Notes: generated by a model from the letters alone, not told the origin. 64,000 nucleotides of DNA from an uncultured Methanobrevibacter sp. (GCF_900314615.1 NZ_OMWA01000006.1:1-64000), one strand, 5' to 3'; counted from the first letter of the stretch, positions 7,893-17,205 are shown. Numbers and translations are program-made.

Positions 7893-9224
7893 TTGTTAGA
7901 AATGATTGGGACGGCATTTAATATAATAATAATCTTAATTTTAATAATAATAAACGGATATTTGTCAATGGCGGAACTTGCTGTTGTATCTGTTAGAAAA
8001 TCAAAATTGCAAAAGTATATCGATGAAGGAAACAAAAACGCATTAATTGTCGCTGAACTTGGTGAAGACGCCAATGAATTTTTATCTACTGTTCAAATAG
8101 GAATATCCCTTACTGCTGTTTTGACTGGGGCATTCGGTGGAGCGACATTGTCCGAACCTCTTGCAAAACTGATTTCATTTTTACCATACAGCGAAGCTAT
8201 AAGTGTTGTAGTAGTAGTTATAGTGAGCACATATTTAACATTGGTTATTGGAGAAATTGTTCCTAAGGTAATAGCATTAAATGACCCTGAAAGAATTTCA
8301 TTAAAAGTAGCAAAATCCATGGCAATCCTTACAGTAGTTTCAAAGCCTATAAGTGTTATTCTTGCTAAATCCAGCAGTTTTCTTTTATGGTTAATGAGAA
8401 TTGAAAATAAAAATGACGATCTTGTTACTGAAGAAGAAATTGAATTAATGATTAAAGAAGGAAGAGAGGACGGAACTATCGAACAGGAAGAAGAAGACAT
8501 TATTAAAAGAGTTTTCAAGTTAGATGACCAAAAAGTCGAAAGCATAATGACTCCCCGTAATGAAATCATCTGGATTGATTTGGAAGATGATAGAGAAATC
8601 AATAAAATCAAAATCATTGAAAGCAAAAGGTCTATTTTCCCAATAGCAAAAGGAGAATTGGACGACTTTATTGGAGTTGTTCAGGCAAAAGATATCCTTG
8701 CAGTAATGTTTTCAGAAGAAAACTTTGATGTTCACAAAATCGTAAAAGAACCATTGGTTGTATCCGAACATATGGAAACATTGGAATTATTGAAAGAATT
8801 TAAGGAAAATCAGGAATATGTCCATATGTCTTTAGTTGTGGATGAATTCGGATGTGTAGAAGGTTTAATCACATTAAACGACCTGCTTGAAGGAATTGTT
8901 GGAGACATTCCAGGTATTGATGAAGAAGACGAGCCTAAAGCTATACAAAGAGCTGATGGAACCTGGTTAATAGACGGCAGATATAATATTGACGAATTTA
9001 AAAAATTATTTGACTTTAAAGGCAATTTACCGGATGAAGAAGAAGACAATTACACAACATTAGCAGGATTTATTTTAAGTTTGAGCGGTAAAATACCTGA
9101 TGAAGAAGACAAATATGAATGTGGCAGATTCATTTTTGAAATTATTGATATTGACGGCCATCAAATTGACAAGGTCCTTGTAACCGATTTAGGACCTCAA
9201 GACGAAGAAGAAACAGAGGAATGA
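7893..9224 (+). CDS. CorC/HlyC (CNNM-type) membrane protein with CBS pair
   Basis: 443 residues. The N-terminal DUF21 transmembrane domain (about residues 1-190, starting IGTAFNIIIILILIIINGYLSMAELA) is followed by a CBS pair (about 215-340, with MTPRNEI and VVDEFGCVEGLITLNDLLEGIVGDIPG) and a C-terminal CorC_HlyC domain ending with an acidic EEETEE tail. The family includes magnesium/cobalt efflux and CNNM magnesium transporters. The start is TTG 7893 or ATG 7902, both downstream of GATGG. It overlaps the following exchanger gene by four bases (ATGA), so the two are translationally coupled and may work together in divalent cation homeostasis. Confidence 0.85.
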   Translation: MLEMIGTAFNIIIILILIIINGYLSMAELAVVSVRKSKLQKYIDEGNKNALIVAELGEDANEFLSTVQIGISLTAVLTGAFGGATLSEPLAKLISFLPYSEAISVVVVVIVSTYLTLVIGEIVPKVIALNDPERISLKVAKSMAILTVVSKPISVILAKSSSFLLWLMRIENKNDDLVTEEEIELMIKEGREDGTIEQEEEDIIKRVFKLDDQKVESIMTPRNEIIWIDLEDDREINKIKIIESKRSIFPIAKGELDDFIGVVQAKDILAVMFSEENFDVHKIVKEPLVVSEHMETLELLKEFKENQEYVHMSLVVDEFGCVEGLITLNDLLEGIVGDIPGIDEEDEPKAIQRADGTWLIDGRYNIDEFKKLFDFKGNLPDEEEDNYTTLAGFILSLSGKIPDEEDKYECGRFIFEIIDIDGHQIDKVLVTDLGPQDEEETEE

Positions 9225-10171
9225 TAATGGACGGATCAATTATAATTCAAATTGTTTTATTGATTGTAGGATTTGTATTTTTAATAAAAGGATCCGACTT
9301 TTTTGTGGATGGTTCAAGCAGCATTGCTTCACTCTTAAAGATCCCTACAATAATAGTCGGGCTGACTATTGTGGCTTTTGGAACTAGTGCTCCCGAAGCA
9401 GCAGTTTCAATTACATCCTCCTTAGCAGGCAACAATGCAATGGCAGTAAGTAATGTAATTGGAAGTAATTTGTTTAACATATTAATGGTTATAGGAGTAT
9501 CTGCATTACTTGGCGACTTGCTGATGGAAAAAAGCGTATTGAATAAGGATTTGCCATTTTTAGTAGCAATAACAGTATTGTTTGCAGCATTTATACTAAT
9601 CGGATGGAATATTACAAGTATTGAAGGAATTATTTTGCTTGCAATATTAATAGCTTATGTACTTTATCTTATTCGCTCATCAAAAAAATCAAAAGATGCA
9701 AACAAAGTTGAAAAAGCAAAATTATCTCTTCCAGTGAGTATAATTTTCATAGTAGTTGGGCTAGCAGGCATTATTCTCGGTGGAGATTTAGTAGTTAAGA
9801 GTGCGTCATCTATAGCAATGGCATTAGGAATGAGTGAAACATTAGTAGGTTTAACTATTGTAGCAATAGGTACCTCTTTACCTGAACTTGTAACCTCATT
9901 AACTGCTTTAAAGAAAGGAGAAAATCAGATAGTTATAGGAAACGTAATCGGTTCAAACATATTCAACATATTATTTGTATTAGGTGCAAGTAGTGCAATA
10001 AGTGAAATACCTCTTGACTCAAGTATGTTGATAGATGTCGTATTCATGATTGCAGTTACAATACTATGTTTCATATTTGGTAAAACACAGGAAAAATATG
10101 ATAAAAAAGAAGGTATTATATTAATCGCATTATTTATTGGATATATGGCCTTCGCTATTTTGAGAAATTAA
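9221..10171 (+). CDS. Calcium/sodium exchanger, CaCA family
   Basis: 316-residue polytopic membrane protein with the two signature alpha repeats: VGLTIVAFGTSAPEAAVS with NVIGSNLFNILMVIG in the first half, and VGLTIVAIGTSLPELVTS with NVIGSNIFNILFVLG in the second. About ten membrane segments. The duplicated GTSxPE and GSNxFN motifs carry the ion-binding residues of Ca2+/cation antiporters. It starts in the stop codon of the CorC-like gene and overlaps the convergent TtuA-type gene by 42 bp at its 3' end. Confidence 0.92.
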   Translation: MIMDGSIIIQIVLLIVGFVFLIKGSDFFVDGSSSIASLLKIPTIIVGLTIVAFGTSAPEAAVSITSSLAGNNAMAVSNVIGSNLFNILMVIGVSALLGDLLMEKSVLNKDLPFLVAITVLFAAFILIGWNITSIEGIILLAILIAYVLYLIRSSKKSKDANKVEKAKLSLPVSIIFIVVGLAGIILGGDLVVKSASSIAMALGMSETLVGLTIVAIGTSLPELVTSLTALKKGENQIVIGNVIGSNIFNILFVLGASSAISEIPLDSSMLIDVVFMIAVTILCFIFGKTQEKYDKKEGIILIALFIGYMAFAILRN

Positions 10172-11005
10172 TTCTTTTAACTCACAAGCCTTGCAGATTC
10201 CTGATGAAGTTGGTTCACCACAAATTTCACATTCATTAAGGCTTGTGGGAATATCATTTTCAAAGGTTAATATTTTTTGGAAAGATTCCATCACATTATT
10301 TTTAACACCAGGATACTTATCTTCACTAACATTTAAAAATTCTTTAATTTTAGCTCTTAAAGATAAATGAGAGTAAGGACATTCATCCAAATGAATATCA
10401 ATATCATTTAAAACTGCCCACATGCCCACTTCCTTTTCAGGAGTATTCCACAGCGGTTTAATTCTAGGAACCAGTTTTGGATGAATTACATCAAGTTCCG
10501 GACCGAATTTGGAAAATTTGATAGTATCTCCTCTGGCAAAACTCATTAAAAAAGATTGAATTTCATCATCCAAATTATGACCTGTAGCTATTTTGACTGC
10601 ACCCAGTTCATAAGCAGTTTTATTTAAAATATTTCTTCTAAAAACACCACATGGAATGCATGCACTTTTAAAATCCTGATAAATGTCATCCAGGCAAAAT
10701 CCTTCATCATCTTTAAAGGATTTCTGAACCAATTCAACATCCAATTGCCTAGCGTTGTTAATAGCTGAGTCTATACCGTGCTGTCTGTAGCCATCAATTC
10801 CTTCATCAACACTAATAGCTACCAAATCAAAATCAAGTACATTCTGATAATTTTTAAGAGCATGTAACGTTAATACACTGTCTTTTCCACCAGACAATGC
10901 AACAGCAATAAGCTCATTTTCCTTAATTAACTGATAATCAGAAATCAGATTATTGATTCTTGTAAAAATCTTTTCATTAAATTCATCTTTGTTTAATTTG
11001 ACCAT
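10130..11005 (-). CDS. TtuA/Ncs6-type tRNA 2-thiolation PP-loop enzyme
   Basis: 291 residues. The ATP-pyrophosphatase motif SGGKDS lies at 38-43. Three cysteines fit the [4Fe-4S] site of TtuA-type enzymes (C116 and C119 in CIPCG, and C209 in ECPYS). A C-terminal zinc ribbon has C259, C262, C271 and C274. The N-terminal zinc finger found in many TtuA/Ncs6 proteins is missing. The likely reaction is adenylation and thiolation of a tRNA uridine with sulfur from a ubiquitin-like carrier. Position 34 (NcsA) versus 54 (TtuA) cannot be told from sequence alone. Its 3' end overlaps the exchanger gene by 42 bp. Confidence 0.83.
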   Translation of the reverse strand: MVKLNKDEFNEKIFTRINNLISDYQLIKENELIAVALSGGKDSVLTLHALKNYQNVLDFDLVAISVDEGIDGYRQHGIDSAINNARQLDVELVQKSFKDDEGFCLDDIYQDFKSACIPCGVFRRNILNKTAYELGAVKIATGHNLDDEIQSFLMSFARGDTIKFSKFGPELDVIHPKLVPRIKPLWNTPEKEVGMWAVLNDIDIHLDECPYSHLSLRAKIKEFLNVSEDKYPGVKNNVMESFQKILTFENDIPTSLNECEICGEPTSSGICKACELKELISQNSEGHISNK

Positions 11006-11048
11006 TACTAAATTAATTTATACAAAGATAAATAAATAATTTTACCAG

Positions 11049-11363
11049 GTGAAAAAAATGATTACATGTGATTTTGCAATATTGCCTGTCGGAACACAAA
11101 CCACTGAATGTAAAGAATATGTAACAGCTGCAGTTCAATCCATTAAAGATTCAGGACTCAGTTATCAGCTGACCGGAATGGGAACACAAATCGAAGCTGA
11201 AAACCTAGAAGAACTATACTCCGCAATAGCTAATGCTCAGGAAGCAATTTTTAAGTTGGGAATAGGTAGAGTATATACTGTGATTAAGGTTGATGACAGA
11301 CGAGATATGGAAAACAGAACTTTAGACGCCAAAGTTGATACAGTAAATGAAATGTTAAAATAA
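11049..11363 (+). CDS. MTH1187-type thiamine-binding (UPF0045) protein
   Basis: 104 residues. The family pattern is CDFAILPVGT near the start, TGMGTQIE in the middle, and a C-terminal DDRRDMENRTLDAKV. MTH1187/YkoF-like proteins form ferredoxin-fold dimers and bind thiamine or a related small molecule. The physiological role is unclear. The ATG follows GGTGAAAAA. It converges on the DegT gene, sharing a bidirectional hairpin terminator. Confidence 0.85.
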   Translation: MKKMITCDFAILPVGTQTTECKEYVTAAVQSIKDSGLSYQLTGMGTQIEAENLEELYSAIANAQEAIFKLGIGRVYTVIKVDDRRDMENRTLDAKVDTVNEMLK

Positions 11364-11372
11364 GAAAAAAGT

Positions 11373-11392
11373 AGTTAGAAATTAATCTAACT
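11373..11392. terminator. Hairpin between convergent genes
   Basis: AGTTAGA (11373-11379) and TCTAACT (11386-11392) form a 7 bp stem with a 6 nt loop. On the minus strand it is followed by a T-rich run (ACTTTTTTCTT), so it fits a terminator for the DegT gene. The T-tract is weaker on the plus strand. Confidence 0.55.
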
Positions 11393-12488
11393 CTTCAGAT
11401 GCTGTTTTAACAGCATCGATCACTAAATCTAAATCTTCTTTTGTAAGTGACGGATGGACTGGAAGAGAAATAACATTGTCTGCTGCAAGTTCTGCATTTG
11501 GACAGTTTCCAGTGAATCCTAATCCTTTGTAAACAGGCTGGTTGTATAATGGAATAGGGTAATGAATACCGGTTCCCACACCACAGTCGTTAATGATGTC
11601 AACCCAGTCATCCCTGTCTCCTTTTTCAACTCTTATAGTGTATTGGTGATATACATGTTTTGATCCGTATGCACAGTAAGGAGTGATTACTCCATCGACA
11701 TCTTTTAGACCGTCATTCAGATATGCTGCATTTTCAATACGTTTGTCATTAAATTCATCAATTTTATCTAATTGTGCAAGACCTATTGCTGCTGAAATAT
11801 CAGTCATTCTAAAATTATATCCTATATCATCATGGTGGTATCTGATGCTTGCACCATGTGCCCTGAATATACGGGCATTATCAGCCAGTTCCTCATCATC
11901 AGTTGTGATAATTCCTCCTTCAGATGTTGTCATGTTTTTAGTAGGATAAAAACTGAAACAGGACATATCTCCTAAGCTTCCAACTTTTTTGCCGTTGCAC
12001 ATTGCTCCATGAGCCTGAGCTGCATCTTCAATAACAATCAATCCGTATTTTTCAGCAATTTCATTAATTCTGTCCATATTTGCTGCCTGACCATATAACT
12101 GAACAGGCATGATCGCTTTGGTATTTTCTGAAATCAATTTTTCAATTGAATCTGGATTTATTGTATAAGTTTTCAAGTCAATGTCTGCAAAAACAGGTTT
12201 AGCGCCAGTGTATACAATTGAGTTACCACTAGCAATAAATGTGAATGGAGTTGTAATTACTTCATCGCCTTTTCCAACACCACATGAAAGCAATGCAGTA
12301 TGCAATGCAGCAGTTCCGGAATTTACAGCAATACCATACTCTGCACCCACCCATTCAGCAAAACGTTGTTCGAATTCTGCCACTTTTGGGCCTTGAGCAA
12401 TCATTCCGGATTTTAGAACTTCAACTACATTTTCTATTTCTTCATCTCCAATTATTGGTTTTGCAATAGGAACTTTTATATCTGACAC
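11382..12488 (-). CDS. DegT/DnrJ/EryC1/StrS family PLP-dependent sugar aminotransferase
   Basis: The GTG at 12488 ([17 protein letters not shown]) is preferred because GGTGATAATT lies directly upstream. This gives 368 residues. Family landmarks are [11 protein letters not shown] (phosphate-binding region), EDAAQAHGA with the PLP-contacting Asp, and the Schiff-base lysine in [14 protein letters not shown]. Members convert keto-sugar nucleotides to amino sugars for surface glycans or glycoproteins. No other nucleotide-sugar genes are adjacent, so the exact substrate is unknown. It is monocistronic, and divergent from trm1. Confidence 0.88.
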   Translation of the reverse strand: MSDIKVPIAKPIIGDEEIENVVEVLKSGMIAQGPKVAEFEQRFAEWVGAEYGIAVNSGTAALHTALLSCGVGKGDEVITTPFTFIASGNSIVYTGAKPVFADIDLKTYTINPDSIEKLISENTKAIMPVQLYGQAANMDRINEIAEKYGLIVIEDAAQAHGAMCNGKKVGSLGDMSCFSFYPTKNMTTSEGGIITTDDEELADNARIFRAHGASIRYHHDDIGYNFRMTDISAAIGLAQLDKIDEFNDKRIENAAYLNDGLKDVDGVITPYCAYGSKHVYHQYTIRVEKGDRDDWVDIINDCGVGTGIHYPIPLYNQPVYKGLGFTGNCPNAELAADNVISLPVHPSLTKEDLDLVIDAVKTASEELD

Positions 12489-12586
12489 AATTATCACCAA
12501 TTAGAATAAATTTACTATACTAATGTTTAAATCTAATAATATTTAAAACATTAACATATCATTAAAAACAAACAAGAGTGAAACTA

Positions 12587-13744
12587 ATGGATGAATATAA
12601 AATTAAAAGGATTAAAGAAGGATTGACTAAAATTGAATTCCCCGAATTTGACAAAATTTCATCTGATGCGCCAGTATTTTACAACCCGAATATGGAATTA
12701 AACAGAGACCTGTCAATACTTGCAATACAAGTATTCCAAAAACAGGAGCAAAGAGAAATAAATATATGCGATCTGTTTGGTGGAAGTGGAATACGAGGCA
12801 TTCGTTATAAAAATGAAATTGACGACGTTGGAAACGTTTACATCAATGACATAAGCGAAACAGCAAATCAATTTGAAAAACACAATATAGAATTAAATAA
12901 TCTGGAGGATGTGGAAGTTTTTCAGCACGACGCCAGCATGTTTTTGAGAATGAAAAGAGGAGAATTCGATGTAATTGACATTGATCCATTCGGAACCCCT
13001 TCACCGTTTCTGGATTCCGCAGGTTACTGTGCCCGAAGAAATTCATTACTATGCGTTACCGCCACAGACACATCTGCATTATGCGGAACATATAAAGAGC
13101 CATGCATACGAAAATATAATGCAAAACCTTACAAAAGCGAATACTGCCATGAAACAGGTATTCGAATTCTGGCAGGATTTGTTGCACTCACTCTTGCAAA
13201 ATATGGAAAGTATATTGAAGTGAAAATGTCCCACAGCACTGAACACTATATGAGATTATACATAAATGTAAAGAAAGGACCTAAAAAAACTGATGAAAGT
13301 TTAAAAAACATAGGATACATAAGTCATTGTAAACACTGTTTGCACAGACAGACAAGCAAAGGCATAGCAAGTCCTATTGAAGAAACATGCCCTGTTTGTG
13401 GTGAAAAATTAATTCATGCAGGACCATTATGGTTAGGAAGCTTACAGGACGCAGAATTTATCCAAAAAATGATTGATGAAACAGAAAATAAAAAAATCAA
13501 CAGTGAGAAAAAAGCATTGAAACTCCTAAACAGCTGTCTTGAAGAAGCAGATGCACCTGCAACATTTTATGAAATACATAAAATCTGCAAGTCATTAACC
13601 ATCAGTGCACCAAAGCTGGACCGGATTTTTGATGAAATTAAAAAGGACGGATTCATTGCAGTTAAAACACACTACAATCCCCTTGGAATAAAAAGTGATG
13701 CGACAATTGAAGACATTAAAGAAGTTTTATTAAAATTAATATAA
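12587..13744 (+). CDS. trm1: Trm1, tRNA (guanine26-N2)-dimethyltransferase
   Basis: About 385 residues. The ATG at 12587 (MDEYKIKRIKEGLTKIEFP) follows GAGTGA, and a GTG nine bases earlier is possible. The Rossmann methyltransferase domain includes the AdoMet loop FGGSGIRGIRY, and the catalytic motif region DIDPFGTPSPFLDSA follows it. A C-terminal zinc module has CKHCLH...CPVCGE cysteines. The enzyme dimethylates G26 of many tRNAs. Divergent from the DegT gene. Confidence 0.92.
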   Translation: MDEYKIKRIKEGLTKIEFPEFDKISSDAPVFYNPNMELNRDLSILAIQVFQKQEQREINICDLFGGSGIRGIRYKNEIDDVGNVYINDISETANQFEKHNIELNNLEDVEVFQHDASMFLRMKRGEFDVIDIDPFGTPSPFLDSAGYCARRNSLLCVTATDTSALCGTYKEPCIRKYNAKPYKSEYCHETGIRILAGFVALTLAKYGKYIEVKMSHSTEHYMRLYINVKKGPKKTDESLKNIGYISHCKHCLHRQTSKGIASPIEETCPVCGEKLIHAGPLWLGSLQDAEFIQKMIDETENKKINSEKKALKLLNSCLEEADAPATFYEIHKICKSLTISAPKLDRIFDEIKKDGFIAVKTHYNPLGIKSDATIEDIKEVLLKLI

Positions 13745-13962
13745 ACTATTAAGCATACTTTAAACTAAAATTCAAATATTTAATTACATTTTTTAAAATT
13801 TACAAAAATTTTAAAGTTTCTTATAAAAAATAATAAAAAAAATATATCCTAAACTGATGGAATATAACAGTGAAATAATTTTAGTAAAAATAGAGAAAAA
13901 ATTATACAAAAGATGAATACTTTTAAATAATATAAAACAGTTATATTATTATAAGTTAATTA

Positions 13963-13978
13963 ATAGATTTCAATCTAT
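13963..13978. promoter_or_regulatory. Extended palindrome at the lrp promoter, candidate autoregulatory operator
   Basis: ATAGATT (13963-13969) and AATCTAT (13972-13978) form a perfect inverted repeat with a 2 bp centre. It is nested in an outer GTTAAT (13955-13960) / ATTAAC (13982-13987) pair. A TATA-like AAATAATATAAAAC lies about 30 bp upstream, so the palindrome covers the expected transcription start, a common place for archaeal Lrp autorepression. Confidence 0.55.
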
Positions 13979-14010
13979 AGTATTAACATAATAATTTTAG
14001 GAGAAAAAAT

Positions 14011-14487
14011 ATGGTAAAAACTAAGGATAATGTTATAAAACTCGATGACACTGACATTAACATTCTTAAAATCATTAATGAAGATGTTAGAACTTCCTAT
14101 AGACAAATATCCCGTAGTTTAGATGTATCTGTAGGTACTGTTCACAACCGTATTGATAAGATGGTTAAATCCGGTGTTATTAAAAAGTTCTCACCTGTCA
14201 TTGACCACGAAAAACTTGGATTCGTCTTGACAACCATTATTGGTGTAAGAGTAAAAGGCGGAAAACTTAAAAACTGGGAAGAAAAAACCTTCTTCAATAA
14301 GAATGTAGTCGGAATTTATGACGTTACTGGAGAATATGATGCATTCTTAATTGCTAAGTTCAGAAATACCAATGAATTAAATGCATTCATTAAAGAACTA
14401 TTAAAAGACCCAATTATAGAAAGAACTTATACTCAAACAGTTTTAGACGTTATTAAGGAAGATATGGGATCTTCAAACATTTTATAA
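14011..14487 (+). CDS. Lrp/AsnC family transcriptional regulator
   Basis: 158 residues. An N-terminal winged helix-turn-helix (about 11-60, LDDTDINILKIINEDVRTSYRQIS, VSVGTVHNRIDKM) is followed by a RAM ligand-binding domain (about 70-150, VLTTIIGVRVKGG and GEYDAFLIAKF). Such proteins form dimers or octamers and sense amino acids or other small metabolites. The target is unknown. GGAGAAAAAAT precedes the ATG. The promoter palindrome suggests it controls itself. It is monocistronic with its own terminator. Confidence 0.9.
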   Translation: MVKTKDNVIKLDDTDINILKIINEDVRTSYRQISRSLDVSVGTVHNRIDKMVKSGVIKKFSPVIDHEKLGFVLTTIIGVRVKGGKLKNWEEKTFFNKNVVGIYDVTGEYDAFLIAKFRNTNELNAFIKELLKDPIIERTYTQTVLDVIKEDMGSSNIL

Positions 14488-14504
14488 TCTAAAAATATAT
14501 ATGA

Positions 14505-14540
14505 AATTGCAGTAAATTTTACTGCAATTAAACTTTTTTT
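14505..14540 (+). terminator. Intrinsic-type terminator after the Lrp gene
   Basis: AATTGCAGTAAA (14505-14516) and its exact complement TTTACTGCAATT (14518-14529) form a 12 bp palindrome around one central base, followed by AAAC and a run of seven T to 14540. Confidence 0.7.
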
Positions 14541-14667
14541 ATAAAAATTTTAATAATATTAAAAAACATTCTATTTTTTTGTAAAAATGTGTAAAAAACA
14601 GTTTCCAACCAAATGCCTTGAAAAATAAACACCTACAAGGAAATAATCTAAATATATAAATAAAAAG

Positions 14668-14687
14668 ACATTATAAATATATAATGT
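14668..14687. promoter_or_regulatory. Palindrome at the mptA promoter
   Basis: ACATTATA (14668-14675) and TATAATGT (14680-14687) are exact complements with a 4 bp spacer. A TATA-like AAATATATAAATAAA lies about 20-25 bp upstream (14650-14664), which puts the palindrome over the probable transcription start of the mptA operon. It is a candidate operator. Being nearly all A/T, chance is possible. Confidence 0.4.
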
Positions 14688-14714
14688 TCAAATAAATTTT
14701 TCGAGGTAATTAAA

Positions 14715-15656
14715 TTGGCAATATGCTTACCCGACACACAAGACGACGCTCCAAAAATACCTATTAAATTAACAAGAGTAGGTGTTACCGGAGTTAAAAA
14801 ACTATTACAATTAGAAAGAGCAAATAAAAGACCTATAATATTATTACCTACATTTGATGCATTTGTTGATTTACCAAATGATCAAAAAGGTGTACACATG
14901 TCTAGAAACCCGGAAGCAATAAGTGAAGTTCTTGAAACTGTTGCTAACGGTAATACCATAGATGTTGAATCATTATGCGCTGAAATTGTTGACTGCATGA
15001 TGAAAAAACACGAATATGCAAAACGTGTTGAAATAGCTATGGAAACTGATTTTATGTTTATGAGAGAGTCCCCAGTGACTAAAAATAAAACCCAAGAAAC
15101 TGCATTATTAAAAGCAAAAGCAGTCGGTTTTAGAAATGATGATGGAAGCGTGTCAATTAAAAAAAGTATTGGTGCGGAAGTCATTGGAATGACCGTTTGC
15201 CCATGTGCACAGGAATCAGTAAGAGAATCTGATAAACTCAAATTATTAGAATTCCTAGATGAAGAAACTACACAAAAAGTATTAGATACTGTTACTTTTG
15301 CTTCACACAACCAAAGGGGAGTTGGAACATTATTAATTGAAGTTCCAGAAGATAAAGTAGTGAAAGCAGAAGATATTATTGAGATTATTGAAAAATCAAT
15401 GAGTTCACCAGTATGTGAATTGCTCAAAAGACCTGATGAAAATGCAACTGTTATGAATGCTCATCGAAAACCTGTTTTTGTTGAAGATTGTGTTAGAAAT
15501 ATGATGGAAAGTATTGCTAAAAAATACTCAGATTTCCCAGATGACACATTAATTACTTCACGTCAGGAAAATCATGAAAGTATTCACAGACACAATGCAT
15601 TTGCAGAAAAAGTCACCACAATGGGAGAACTTAAAGAAGAATTAAATATCGAATAG
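14715..15656 (+). CDS. mptA: MptA, GTP cyclohydrolase (type IV, Fe2+-dependent)
   Basis: 313 residues, starting at TTG 14715 after GAGGTAATTAAA. The family sequence is clear: PDTQDDAPKIPIKLTRVGVTGVKK at the N-terminus, GVHMSRNPEA, GMTVCPCAQE with the metal-binding cysteine, and SHNQRG. MptA converts GTP to 7,8-dihydro-D-neopterin 2',3'-cyclic phosphate, the first step of methanopterin synthesis. It heads an apparent operon with a small unknown gene and cofG, linking methanopterin and F420 production. Confidence 0.95.
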   Translation: MAICLPDTQDDAPKIPIKLTRVGVTGVKKLLQLERANKRPIILLPTFDAFVDLPNDQKGVHMSRNPEAISEVLETVANGNTIDVESLCAEIVDCMMKKHEYAKRVEIAMETDFMFMRESPVTKNKTQETALLKAKAVGFRNDDGSVSIKKSIGAEVIGMTVCPCAQESVRESDKLKLLEFLDEETTQKVLDTVTFASHNQRGVGTLLIEVPEDKVVKAEDIIEIIEKSMSSPVCELLKRPDENATVMNAHRKPVFVEDCVRNMMESIAKKYSDFPDDTLITSRQENHESIHRHNAFAEKVTTMGELKEELNIE

Positions 15657-15667
15657 GATCTGATTTA

Positions 15668-16102
15668 ATGAAAAAAACTTATGAACTTGCAGGTAAAGTA
15701 ATGGGATTTTTTGATGCATTTAAAGGATCAAGACCTGCAATTGATAATGAAAGAATTTTAATCGTTAGAGGAAGATCAAGAAAAGTTTTACCGCTCAGTG
15801 AATTTTCATCTAAACTTTCAGAAATTGGACAACTTTTAGAAGGAAAAGAATTAGAACCAACTTCAGATAAAATTGATGAAATTTTAAAAACTGGAGACAA
15901 AAATATCAAAGAAAGTGAACATTATACCAATGATGTGGATACTAATGGTTTCATGAGAATGAAAGATGAATTAGAATCCATGGGTCTTGTTGTTGAATAT
16001 AAAATATTTGAAGTTCAAAACTTTGATATTATAATAGCTATTTGGGAAGATAAAAATGAAATTCCACCACTTTATGTGGAAGTAACTGTATCTGAACATT
16101 AA
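15668..16102 (+). CDS. Conserved methanogen protein of unknown function between mptA and cofG
   Basis: 144 residues, soluble, no cysteine motif, membrane segment or signal peptide. It starts MKKTYELAGKVMGFFDAFKGSRPAID and has a basic RGRSRKVLPLSEF patch at about 35-47. It resembles short uncharacterised methanogen families (possibly DUF2120), but I cannot assign one securely. Spacing of 11 bp after mptA and 14 bp before cofG implies co-transcription, so a role connected with pterin or deazaflavin cofactors is reasonable but unproven. Confidence 0.6.
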   Translation: MKKTYELAGKVMGFFDAFKGSRPAIDNERILIVRGRSRKVLPLSEFSSKLSEIGQLLEGKELEPTSDKIDEILKTGDKNIKESEHYTNDVDTNGFMRMKDELESMGLVVEYKIFEVQNFDIIIAIWEDKNEIPPLYVEVTVSEH

Positions 16103-16116
16103 TAGCAGAGAGAACA

Positions 16117-17205
16117 ATGAAATCTACAACAAAAGAGGATATTCTCCAAATATTAAATGCAACTGACAGTGAAATAATTCGTTTCATGGCAGAAACTGCA
16201 AAATATAGGGAGAATAATCTTATTACTTATTCTAAAAATATTTTTATACCATTGACTGAAATCTGCAGAAATGACTGCGGATACTGTAATTTTAAAAAAA
16301 GTCCTGACGACCCTCATGCAATCATTCTCAAGACAAAAGAAGAAATTTTAGCTGATTTAAAAGAAGCTGAAAAATATGGGTGTAAAGAGGCATTATTTAC
16401 ATTTGGTGAAGATGCAGATGAAGAAGAAGTAGTTCGCCAAAGACTTAAAGAATTTGGCTACTCAAAAATGGGCGAATATGTTTATGACATCTGCAAAATG
16501 ACTTTAGAGAAAACTACCTTACTTCCCCATACCAACGGAGGCAACTTCAGCTTTGATGATTTAAAGAAGTTGAAAGAAGTTAATGCTTCAATGGGATTAA
16601 TGCTTGAAAACTCTTCGAAAAGATTAATGGAACTGCCAGCACACAATAAAAGTCCTGGAAAAAATCCTGATTTAAGAATAGAGACTATTGAAAATGCTGG
16701 AAAACTGAAAATTCCATATACTACAGGCATACTCATCGGAATAGGGGAAACTAAAGAAGAAATAGCTGATTCTTTACTGACTATTAAGGATTTATATGAT
16801 AACTACGGCCATATCCAGGAAGTCATCATTCAAAATTTTACACCAATTCCAGGTATTGAAATGGAAAGCTGGCCTGAGCCAAGCTTTTTGGATATGATCA
16901 GAACAGTTATTGCAGGAACTTTAATTTTTAAAGATACTGATGTAAGTATTCAGGTCCCCCCAAATCTGAATAATGATACAGCACAGATATTCCTATTATG
17001 CGGTGCTGACGACTGGGGAGGAGTTTCACCTGTAAGTCCCGACTACGTTAACATTACATCCCCGTGGCCAGGCATAGATGAACTTAAAAAATTAACTGAA
17101 GATGCAGGATTTGAACTGATTGAAAGATTATGTGTTTATGACAAATACATCAACAAGGAATGGTTAACTGATACTGTCCTCGAAAGTATCTCTAACTTAT
17201 CCTAG
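16117..17205 (+). CDS. cofG: CofG, 7,8-didemethyl-8-hydroxy-5-deazariboflavin synthase subunit
   Basis: 362-residue radical SAM protein with the cluster motif C50-x3-C54-x2-C57 in TEICRNDCGYCNF. Further family segments are HTNGGNFSFDDL, GLMLENSSKRL and QNFTPIPGIEMESWPEPS. With CofH it joins tyrosine and a ribityl-diaminouracil into the F0 chromophore of coenzyme F420. It is last in the mptA operon. Its 3' end overlaps the convergent taw2 gene by 14 bp, and transcription likely ends at the hairpin inside taw2. Confidence 0.95.
   Translation: MKSTTKEDILQILNATDSEIIRFMAETAKYRENNLITYSKNIFIPLTEICRNDCGYCNFKKSPDDPHAIILKTKEEILADLKEAEKYGCKEALFTFGEDADEEEVVRQRLKEFGYSKMGEYVYDICKMTLEKTTLLPHTNGGNFSFDDLKKLKEVNASMGLMLENSSKRLMELPAHNKSPGKNPDLRIETIENAGKLKIPYTTGILIGIGETKEEIADSLLTIKDLYDNYGHIQEVIIQNFTPIPGIEMESWPEPSFLDMIRTVIAGTLIFKDTDVSIQVPPNLNNDTAQIFLLCGADDWGGVSPVSPDYVNITSPWPGIDELKKLTEDAGFELIERLCVYDKYINKEWLTDTVLESISNLS

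Noticed and set aside
8093..8626. 177-residue open frame opposite the CorC-like gene
   Set aside because: Antisense shadow of a well-supported gene; Ser/Ile-rich low-complexity translation and no ribosome site.
14882..15427. 181-residue open frame opposite mptA
   Set aside because: Antisense to a clear MptA coding region; translation matches no known pattern.
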